Shown here: positions 53,534 to 62,016 of the stretch, piece after piece
Layout of the letters: the number at the start of each line of letters is the position of its first letter
Position numbering within the stretch: position 1 is the stretch's first letter
Source of the DNA: Capsaspora owczarzaki ATCC 30864
Lineage: Eukaryota; Opisthokonta; Filasterea
Length of the DNA stretch: 64,000 nt
Direction of reading: 5' to 3'
Assembly (NCBI RefSeq): GCF_000151315.2
Contig: NW_011887295.1
Span: forward strand, 1,827,762 to 1,891,761
Position numbers and translations under genes: made by a program
The notes under the pieces: generated by a model
The model's database searches: none
Seen by the model: the letters and a program-made list of their open reading frames with translations, nothing else
What the model was told of the DNA's origin: nothing

Positions 53534-55388
53534 TCAACGCACACACGCAAGAACAGCCTGCTCGGTTTGGTCAAGTAGGGCTTTGACGCCGGGATGAAGA
53601 TTTTCGAGCTTGAGGCCGCCCATCACGCTCGCCGCGTTCGGCATCAGGTCATGGCCGCAAACCATCTTGACGTACGTGGTCCAAAACAGGACGCGATCTT
53701 CGCTCCCAGTCGAAGTGACTTTGGTCGTCAGCTGGGCGAGCATCTCGTTCCAAAGCACGTCCGAGTCGTCTTGCGAGTCTGCGTGCACGCGATCGACCAT
53801 ATCGAGCATGGCCATGGTATCGTTGTTCTCACTTGACGCCAAATCACTCGCGCGATCCTGCAATGTCTCGCCAGGACCTGAAGCACTCGCGAGGGCCGAA
53901 TCAGAGGACTCTCTGCAGAACGCTTTGAAGTTCGAGACAAAGTACCACTTGCGCTGCGGAAGGGCCTGGACAACCCTGAGACGCCGAGTGTCTACGTCCG
54001 TGCTCCTGAGCAGTCGGTGCAGAATCAAGTACGACTCAATGCACGGCAGCAGCGTGTAGACGACGGAAGCGCCAACAACTTTTGTGATCCGAGCCTGGGC
54101 GGCTGGGAGATCGGGCGAAGCGGCGTACATGTCACTGTCTCTGAGAAAGACGTGCTTGAGCTTGGCCTGCGTCAGAATGTTGGAAACACCTTGCTTGTTG
54201 ACGGCACCCGATGTGGTCACAAAGTGGAAGTGCTGGCCGAGGGTCGTGTACTTGCGGTAGAACTCTTCGTCGTTGTCACCCTCAACAACAAGAATCGGCT
54301 TGCTGTCCTTGACTTGGCTGAGTGCGTTGAGGATTGGATAGAGGGAAGGGTGACCTTGCTCGTCCGTGGGCAGTTCGCCTGTCAGCTCGACGACCTTGCC
54401 ATCCGGAGTGAGGAACATAATCTGTTGGTCCGTTTTCATGCGCGGATCGATGATGGCGCGCGAGTTGGTCGCGACAATGAGCTGAATGTTGTGCTTGTCG
54501 CACATGCTGACGAGAAAGTCATACAGCTTGGCTGTCACATTTTCGCAGAGCAGTGCTTCGAGCTCGTCGATGAGGAAGATGCGCTGCTTGAAGGGACTCG
54601 GCTCGTGCTCAATGTTCTTTCCGCGCGCGTCGTCTTGCGCAGCGTTGATGGTTGCGCCAGCGGTCAGATGGTAGAGAAGCGTCAGAATGGCAATAATCTT
54701 CTGCAGCGAGCCGGCGCAGGCACCAATGTCAAGGGTGACTCCGTTCTCGGTGACAGTGGCCGTGACCGGTCCATAGTTGCCATCGCGAACCGCAGAGACG
54801 GTGGCTTGAAGACCGAGGTGACGGAGCCCATCGTTCACAAAGTCTTTTTTTGCCTGAACCAGCCGGACACGCATATGCTGAACTCCAGCGGTCAGGAACA
54901 TGCACTCTCTGAGCCTTTCCTCCATCATGTCTCCCCACTGATACATCGGTGGCATGAAGGCGAAGCGGATTGGGGCAAGTGACCGGTGGTTGTCGGGTTT
55001 GTCTTGAAGCAAACCGTCTCTGAGCGAATACTCCAGCATCACGTTCTCGTTGGTGTGATGGTACTTGGTGTCATGGAACGTGCCCGTGAGCGTGAATTTC
55101 TTGTCTGGCGCGCCGACACGGACGAGCGTGTGTGGCGCCTTGTACTGATTGACGAAGAGTCGGTCGCCAAAGAGGTCTTGCAATTCACCTGAAAAGTTGA
55201 ACTCTGTGTTCTTGAAGTGCTGGGAGCTGGGGATACGGGAGTTGTGGCCGCGCAAGAAGACGATAATTGCCCAGAGGATTTGCGTCTTGCCCGAGCCGTT
55301 CGCGCCAACGATAATCTTGCGGCTGGGTGTCATGGTGAGAGTGACGTCCTCAAACCTTTTGAAGTTCTGGAGGCGGAGCTGGTGCAGA
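53534..55388 (-). CDS. OLD-like ATPase with Toprim domain
   Basis: One long exon, stop TGA at 53534-53536. It starts LHQLRLQNFKRFEDVTLTMT and has Walker A (KIIVGANGSGKTQILWAI), a degenerate signature region (CAGSLQKIIAILTLLYHL), Walker B (RIFLIDELEALL) and a switch-like QLIVATNSRAII. A Toprim-like block follows: KPILVVEGDNDEEFYRKY with the Glu, and KHVFLRDSDM giving the DxD pair. This is the ABC-type ATPase plus Toprim nuclease order of OLD-family proteins (P2 Old; GajA of Gabija), common in bacteria and phages. The frame stays open to 55537, but there is no ATG before MTPSRK, which immediately precedes Walker A. A short 5' exon therefore probably splices at CCCAG|TCTG (exon limit 55388); its start was not identified. 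About 620 residues. Biological role in this organism unknown. Confidence 0.82.
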
Positions 55389-55907
55389 CTGGGAGTGGGC
55401 GAGTGATGCAATACAGAAAGTGAACGTTTCGCTTCATTGCCCAAGTGCCCCTCCTGCGCTCCGTACGCGCCCCGTATTGTCCAAACCTGAACTGGCTTGC
55501 AGCACGAGTTTTTGAATCCATGAGGGTCGTGTAACAAGAAGAACTACGTGGTGGCGCAATCAAAAATAAAAAGCGCGCGAAAGTTTGGCGAGAAATGCCT
55601 AAAATTGATTGGAACAAAACAGTGCCCCTATTGGAGAAAGCCATATTATGGAAGAGAGGTGCTGTATATTTAGACATTGTTTATGAAGCGAGCGAGCGGA
55701 AGCGCGACTACGTGAAGCACGAAACGTGAGCTTGACGAAGCTGCCGCTTCACACTCATTCACGTTTGCGTCCTTTGCATCAACGTCTCTCCAACGCTTTC
55801 CAGTCAAAACAATTTTCCAGGACTCGTTGATCCTTGCGTTTTTTTGGGGATTTCGGATGAGCAGCAGTGCAGTCCATTCACGTTACAAACAAAATCCGAC
55901 AATCATC
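55389..55907. promoter_or_regulatory. Divergent region between the OLD-like gene and ANP32
   Basis: 519 bp that should contain the missing first exon of the OLD-like gene (candidate ATGs at about 55522 and 55438 on the minus strand), both promoters, and the ANP32 5' UTR. An in-frame upstream ATG for ANP32 is at 55857. Confidence 0.45.
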
Positions 55908-57600
55908 ATGCAGGCTGCAATCGCTGCTCAACTCAATGGCCGAAGCCCCTCCGATGTAAACGAAAATGCCGTCTACTAACTTGTTCTGGGCGTGCTGATA
56001 CCGTCTTCCGCTCGAGTTGGGTGGGTAGGGGGTTAGGGCAGTCGGTTTGTGTGGCCCCAACCAGCGGGGCGATGATGTGCTTTGCGACCTCGATTCCAAC
56101 CTGCGTTCATGATGGATGACTTGTCAAATGTCGATGGCGAGTTTGATGGGTGGCGGCGGCGGTGGCGGTGATGGTGAAGCAGGCGACGCGAATCCCAATC
56201 CCAAAAAAATCCAACGCCAAATCCAATGCAGTTCCATACAAAGTCCCATACAAATCCAAATCCTAATCCAATGCAATCATCAACGCACCAACGCAACTCA
56301 GCAGAAAACAGTATCTTGCATTGAAAAACTCTCCGAGCTTTTCATTCAACAAACCAAAACAGCTCACATCCTCACTTGTACACAGGTCACCGAGCTCAAC
56401 TTGGACAACCATCGCTTCACTGCGATCGAAGGTTTGACGGAGCAGTTCACCAAGCTGACCAAGCTGTCACTCGCTGCTTGCCATCTCACGTCGCTGGAGG
56501 GATTTCCCGTCTTGCCCGAGCTCCGCAAGGTAACACAGTCGGATCAGGATTGGTACCTGTCAAATTTCAGTTTCTCAGCAAAAATGCTTACTTGAAACAA
56601 TATTTTGCAATCTCCAGCTGTACCTGAACGACAATCGCATTACTGGAGGACTCGACAAGATCGCTGCATGCAAAAACCTCGAAGTGATCGAGCTCGCGAA
56701 CAACCGCATCGCATCGTTTGCTGAGCTGGCTGCGTTGGTACGGAATTGCATTTTTTTGTGACAAGCTGGGCGGAGAGCAAAGTTCTCCTTCAGTGTGTGT
56801 TGCGCCTGATTGTGATTGTGTATGTGTTGTGTGTGTCTGGCATTGCCTTTTTCCTTTCCCTCTCCAGACTCAACTGCCAAAGCTGGATGTTCTCGATCTT
56901 CTGGAAAACGAGCTGACAAAGGAAGAGGACTACCATGGTCGCGTGTTCAAGCTCATTCCTTCTCTCCGCGTGCTCGATGGCAGCGATGTGTAAGGCGCAA
57001 GTCCCGCGCGTTTCTAGTGGTTTATTTTGTTTTGTGTCCAGCGGACAAACAACAAGACGCATCCCTGATCAATGTGTGTTGATATTGCCTAGTGACAACA
57101 ACGAGGTCATTATTGGCGAGTCTGGCGATGAGGGCGACGAGGACGATGACGAGGAAGAAGAGGGTGAGCGCACTTGTCTGGAGGGGAAACGGCATTGCCT
57201 GTGAAAAGTTGTTCATCGAATCATGACAGGCAATTACAACGGCGAGGACGACGAGGAGGACGACGAGGAGGATGACGAAGAAGACGACGATGATGAGGAT
57301 GGCCTTGGTCAGCTCATCGGCGACGACATTGAGGATGATGCCGAGGTGAGTTTCAGAGCATTGAATAGTCGTCCCAGACTCGTTCAGAAAGCGCAACCAA
57401 AACTCTTATTGAATTTCGACTCAATCTTTGACCGTTTACCCACAACCAACCCGCTTCTGCAGGACTTTGACCCCAGCGGCCAGAACGACGAAGACGAGGA
57501 CATTCCGGAGGAGGATGACATTGACACTCCAGTCCGCCCCAAGCGTCCCCACGACGAGGACGACGAAGATGACACCAAGCGAGCTCGCGTGGATGCTTAG
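55908..57600 (+). CDS. ANP32: ANP32 acidic leucine-rich nuclear phosphoprotein
   Basis: Exon 1 is 55908-55955 (MQAAIAAQLNGRSPSD); after a 430-bp intron, exon 2 begins at 56386 with VTELNLDNHRFTAIEGL. The join (PSD|V) has the same wording as animal ANP32 (TPSD|VKELVLDN). Leucine-rich repeats follow: TKLTKLSLAACHLTSLEGFP, LYLNDNRITGGLDKIAAC, NLEVIELANNRIASFAELAA and LPKLDVLDLLENELTKEEDY, with the cap RVFKLIPSLRVLDGSD. Later exons encode the low-complexity acidic tail (runs of Asp/Glu), a short FDPSGQNDEDED segment and a basic-acidic end (RPKRPHDEDDEDDTKRARVD) like the KRKREPEDEGEDD tail and nuclear signal of animals. ANP32 proteins are histone chaperones and phosphatase inhibitors. The start may instead be the in-frame ATG at 55857, which would add 17 residues. 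Confidence 0.88.
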
Positions 57601-57982
57601 AGTGGATACCTCACGCACAGCGATGGCATTTGTTGTTTTTTGAAGCGTTGGTCGGTTTGTCGTTTGAGTTTGATTTCTTCTTTTTGTGGATTCTCTCAGT
57701 CTGTTCCGGATGGTCGTTTTGCCCGCGCGTGTATGCTTGCCTGAACGTGGTGTAGCTCGTTGTTTGGGCGATCAAACGAAATACAGCAGCGCAACACCCA
57801 ACGACAACGACAACAACGACAACAAGAACAGAAACACCAACAGCAACAAATCACCATCCACAATGCATTTTCTTTTGTCCTTTTTTCATCTAGCAACACA
57901 ACAACCTCAACTTCCGCTTGAATTCTTGTATTATCTATCTCAGTCATCGTTCCTTCTCGCTCAGAGCGAAAGTGCAAACCCA
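57601..57982. other. Intergenic: ANP32 3' UTR and SNAPC4 5' flank
   Basis: 382 bp, including a CAACGA/CAACAA-rich stretch (57795-57850). The SNAPC4 frame is open through part of it with in-frame ATGs at 57710 and 57862, but the implied residues do not look conserved. Confidence 0.5.
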
Positions 57983-60900
57983 ATGGAAGCGACTGGCTCG
58001 CAGTCACCCCGCTCGGGCGAAACCGCCGCCATCTCTACCACTCCTCCTCCTGTGACTACTATGACAACTACTATGACTACTACTGCTACTGCTACTGCTA
58101 CTGCTACTGCGAGTGCTCCGTCGCTGGACCAGAGCGAGGCCGTCTTCGCGCCTCCGTCGTCGCTGTCCACGAGGATGACGTCCGATCCAGACGCAGCTCC
58201 TCTGCCAAGTACCGATGACGCATCATCATCACCATCATCATCATCAGCGTCGTCCATTGCACGCTCAACCCGAGCCCTGATCGCGTCGGCGCATCTGAGC
58301 TTGAATCGCGCGTCCGCCAGCACGACTCCGACGACGACGACGACGACCAAGACTACGACAAGTGCTACAAGAGCTCCTAATGCTACAAGTCGCTCTACAA
58401 ACCCGGGTCTATCATCAAGCAATGCTGCTACGACGAGCACTGCGGCCGTTGGAGCAGCAGCACTCAATAACACCACTGACAACTCCTTCTCAACCATGCA
58501 TCCGTCAAGACCCAGCTCATCCGTCTCGTTGGCAACGTTTGGAAGTGCTTCGGCATCGCAGGTGCCTCTGCTGTCACTTTCGAGGCGAGAGCTGGCGCAG
58601 CGGGCGCTTGAGCTCAACCGCCGATCGCAGGAAGTGCTTAAGCAGCAGCTCGCCAAGGTCGAGGTGGCGCAGGCCCGAAACAAGGACCAACAACGTGGTA
58701 TCAAGATTGCAACAAACTCGGAGCGCGCAAATTGGCGAGCTGTGCAGAGGAAGATTGCCATTCGGCGACAGCTTTTGGCCCAGGGCATGGATGCGTCGTC
58801 CGCGGCTCGCTTGGCCGCTTCCGGTGCCTCTGTGGAAGACGGGTCGAATGCGCAGGGTGATGTCAAACGAGGGCGCAAGCCGAACGTGCTGCCGCGTCGG
58901 TCTGCGTCGTTTTTTGTTGACGACGAAGACCAGTCGCCGCCTCCCAATCCGGATGCGCATGCTCGCCACCAGGCCGCCCTCGAAGCGACTGCACCTGGGA
59001 TGAAGCTTCACTTGTGGTCGGATGCAGAGCGTGTCCAGCTGAGTAAAGGTGTGCGCCAGCTCAACCAAGAACTCATCCTCAAACCCTTGCTGGCAGCGCA
59101 CAAGCAGTTGACGGAAGACCTTGAGGCGTCAAACTCGCCCGAGCTGCTGGCTGCCGCACGTGCGGCCCGTGCAGCCTCCTCGGCCTCCAGTGCCAGCTTG
59201 CCACTACCCTTGACGGATTCGGCGACACAGCGTCATGTGGACGAGGCTTTTGTGCCCGTTCCCATTCCCGCTCTCAATGGCGAGTTGCCCGCGCCCCATG
59301 CAGCCCCTCTTCCCGCAGTTGGCAGTGTCACCACCGAGTCATCCTCTCCGCTTGCAGAGCCGCCGCTGCAGCCAAACCCCAGCACACAAGCGGCCCTTGC
59401 GCGGTGGCGCTCCAACCGAGCCTCGGCCATTTCTGTTCCGAGCAACGACAATCCCGCCCAGCGGTATCAAGAGCTCGTGCAACAAGCGCACCGCATCTAC
59501 GACCAACTCATGGAGGTCACGCAGCGCATCCAGGGTATCCAGGACATTCCGAACGAGGAGCTCGAGCAAAATTTGGTTGGACTCGACTGGGAGCGAATCG
59601 CGCGCTCGTTCGTTCCGGGCCGAACCGCCGCCGAGTGCACGATTCAATGGGTAAACAACGATCATCCGCGGATCAACAAAGGGCCCTGGACGAAAGAGGA
59701 AGACATTGCGTTGCTCAAGCAAGCCAACTTGCGTAAAAAGCGTGACTGGGAGGCCATTGCGCATGCCGTCAACACCAACCGCACGCCAGGCCAGTATCTG
59801 CGACGTTTTCAGCGCAGTCTGAACAGCCTCATGTTACACAGCAAGTGGACGGTTGAGGAGGACGATATGCTTCGCGAGGCGATTCGCCTCTACGGCGAGC
59901 GGAACTGGCAGGCCATTGCTGCGCGTTTGCCCGGGCGAACTGGTCAGCAGTGTCTTCACCGCTGGCACAAGACACTCAACCCCAGCATCAAGCGCGGAAA
60001 ATGGGAGCCGGAAGAAGACGCCTTATTGTTTATCGCGGTCGACACGTTTGGCAGTCGGAATTGGATTAAAGTGCAGGCGTGCGTTCCGCATCGCACTGAT
60101 GTGCAGTGCCGCGAGCGATGGGTCAATGTGCTCGACCCAAGTCTACTGCATCGGCCATGGGCGCCCAAAGAAGACGAAAACCTCGCGACTGCCGTCGAGC
60201 AGTTTGGCACTGGCAAGTGGGCGCGGATTGCCACTGAAATGGCCCCGCGCACAGACAACCAGTGCTGGAGGCGCTGGAAGTTTCTTCACCACGACGAAAT
60301 GACCCAGTACCGCCACGAACGCATCCAAAAGAAGTCTGTTTTGGTGACCAATTTCGTTGGGCGAGAGCACGAGCGGTCTGCCATCACGGCGGCGGATGTC
60401 GAGTTGCCCGCTGCCAGCCGACCAGGATTGAATGGCAACGGCGCGGGGAAACGGCGATCGCAAGACATTGATGAAGGGCAGGACGAGGCCGGGCTGGGTG
60501 ATTTGGCAAATGCAGAGGAAAGTGACTCGGACGAATTCGATGGCGCTGTTGTTTCCCGTCAGGCGAAATCGAAAGGTCGCCGGCGCACCGGAGCTGGTGC
60601 CAGTTCCGAAGCTGCTGCTGTTGCTGCCGCTGCTACTACCACGACTACTACTTCTTCAAAAGGACCTGTGCAATATGCTCGCCTCGATCCCACCAACAAT
60701 TCAAAATCCGGGTTGCTTCTGGCGCTCCAAGCGCAAGCCGCCGCTGCTGCCGCTGCCACCGCACTCAAAGCCTCTGGCGTGTTGGGTGACGCACGACCTC
60801 CCGCAAACGCCGAAGTAGCGGCCCAATTGCTGCTCCAGGCTCAGGACACCGTCCAAGCAACGCGTCCGCAAGCACTAGAGCAAGCCGCGACACAGTTCAC

Positions 60901-61858
60901 GGCCATGGTCGAGGAGTACAACGCTCAGGTGGATGCGCTGCAGCAGGACAATGTCGTTACGACCACCTCCATCAAACGGCCTCGGTCGCAAAAGCCAGGC
61001 CCGCGCAAACGTCAAGCTCTTGCCCCGAGCGCTAAATCTTCGAGCTCACGTAGCCGCGCTGGGCGACGGCGAGGGAGTAGCAGCCGACGATGCCACAACA
61101 GTAGCAGCGAGGACGAGGAAGACGACGACAGCAACAACGCGTTTGACGAGTCAGATGACGATGCCATCCCTTCCGGCGATGAAGAGCCCGACAGCGCCGA
61201 GCAACAGCAGCAGCAGCAGCAGCAGCAACAGCAACAACAACAACAACCTGCTACAGCGCGAGCACTAACTTCTCGTCGCACTCGCGCCCCAGCTCAATCC
61301 GCCATCGTCGATCCAAGCATCGGATTGCCCAACAACCGTTCCAGCACCACTGCTTCATCACAGCCTCCTGCTACAATCTCCATGGAGTCGCTGTATTTGC
61401 GAGCGTTTCACGTGCAGCAGCAACAACAACAGCTGCAACAACAGCCACAACAACAACAACAACAACAACCGCCAGCAGAGGATGCAGCTGGCTCTGCAGC
61501 TTCTGCAATTTCTGCGATTCGTCTGAGGAATATGCGTCGGCTGCCACCGAATGCCGCGACGCTCTCCATGTACCATCGCCTGGTCACATCGATTGGTGAT
61601 TCGCATGGTGACGGCGATGCGCCAGCTCCCCCACCTCTCTCGCAGGCAACCATCGCTTCACCCGCCTTCCAGCAGCTCGCAAACCGATTTAACAGCGCCT
61701 TCCTGTGGCCGTCTTTACTAGCACAGTTAAGTCCTGCGGACGCGGACGCCAGCACTTCTGCGCACTCCGCCTTTTCTGCTCCCCAAATGCGCAATCCGGA
61801 TGCGCCAGTCGTATCCATGCTTGTCGAGGCGGCGAGTGACTCTAGCGAGCAAAGCTGA
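57983..61858 (+). CDS. SNAPC4: SNAPC4-like Myb protein (SNAP190)
   Basis: One 3.9-kb exon without introns, 1,291 residues. A disordered Thr/Ser/Ala N-terminus and a helical region (ELAQRALELNRRSQEVLKQQ) precede a DNA-binding block at about 530-775. There is a half Myb repeat (LDWERIARSFVPGRTAAECT, IQWVNNDHPRINKGPW), then four full repeats: EEDIALLKQANLRKKRDWEA, SKWTVEEDDMLREAIRLYGE, GKWEPEEDALLFIAVDTFGS and RPWAPKEDENLATAVEQFGT, each ending in a QC/QY-xxRW-type helix. This 4.5-repeat layout is the hallmark of SNAPC4. That protein recognises the proximal sequence element of snRNA genes for RNA polymerase II and III. The C-terminal half is Ala/Gln/Ser-rich with two poly-Gln tracts (61200-61250, 61416-61470). 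The ATG at 57983 was chosen over 57862, which would add a hydrophobic non-conserved leader. Confidence 0.88.
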   Translation: MEATGSQSPRSGETAAISTTPPPVTTMTTTMTTTATATATATASAPSLDQSEAVFAPPSSLSTRMTSDPDAAPLPSTDDASSSPSSSSASSIARSTRALIASAHLSLNRASASTTPTTTTTTKTTTSATRAPNATSRSTNPGLSSSNAATTSTAAVGAAALNNTTDNSFSTMHPSRPSSSVSLATFGSASASQVPLLSLSRRELAQRALELNRRSQEVLKQQLAKVEVAQARNKDQQRGIKIATNSERANWRAVQRKIAIRRQLLAQGMDASSAARLAASGASVEDGSNAQGDVKRGRKPNVLPRRSASFFVDDEDQSPPPNPDAHARHQAALEATAPGMKLHLWSDAERVQLSKGVRQLNQELILKPLLAAHKQLTEDLEASNSPELLAAARAARAASSASSASLPLPLTDSATQRHVDEAFVPVPIPALNGELPAPHAAPLPAVGSVTTESSSPLAEPPLQPNPSTQAALARWRSNRASAISVPSNDNPAQRYQELVQQAHRIYDQLMEVTQRIQGIQDIPNEELEQNLVGLDWERIARSFVPGRTAAECTIQWVNNDHPRINKGPWTKEEDIALLKQANLRKKRDWEAIAHAVNTNRTPGQYLRRFQRSLNSLMLHSKWTVEEDDMLREAIRLYGERNWQAIAARLPGRTGQQCLHRWHKTLNPSIKRGKWEPEEDALLFIAVDTFGSRNWIKVQACVPHRTDVQCRERWVNVLDPSLLHRPWAPKEDENLATAVEQFGTGKWARIATEMAPRTDNQCWRRWKFLHHDEMTQYRHERIQKKSVLVTNFVGREHERSAITAADVELPAASRPGLNGNGAGKRRSQDIDEGQDEAGLGDLANAEESDSDEFDGAVVSRQAKSKGRRRTGAGASSEAAAVAAAATTTTTTSSKGPVQYARLDPTNNSKSGLLLALQAQAAAAAAATALKASGVLGDARPPANAEVAAQLLLQAQDTVQATRPQALEQAATQFTAMVEEYNAQVDALQQDNVVTTTSIKRPRSQKPGPRKRQALAPSAKSSSSRSRAGRRRGSSSRRCHNSSSEDEEDDDSNNAFDESDDDAIPSGDEEPDSAEQQQQQQQQQQQQQQQPATARALTSRRTRAPAQSAIVDPSIGLPNNRSSTTASSQPPATISMESLYLRAFHVQQQQQQLQQQPQQQQQQQPPAEDAAGSAASAISAIRLRNMRRLPPNAATLSMYHRLVTSIGDSHGDGDAPAPPPLSQATIASPAFQQLANRFNSAFLWPSLLAQLSPADADASTSAHSAFSAPQMRNPDAPVVSMLVEAASDSSEQS

Positions 61859-62016
61859 TGCAAACAACAAGATGGACTTTTGTGGAACTATCGATTGCTT
61901 GTAAAATTCAAAACTTAATCATAACGAAATACACAAACACGCACAGAAACAACATAAAACAATCAAACTTGTGAAATCAAAACCAAAACGGAACAACCCG
62001 GCTCCGTTCGCATTCA

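Noticed and set aside
54017-54982. 321-codon + strand ORF opposite the OLD-like gene
   Set aside because: Antisense of conserved Walker/Toprim coding sequence, with no recognisable domain.
55844-56119. 91-codon ORF MGISDEQQ... over ANP32 exon 1
   Set aside because: Wrong frame; the ANP32 frame (MQAAIAAQLNGRSPSD) splices to the conserved LRR exon.
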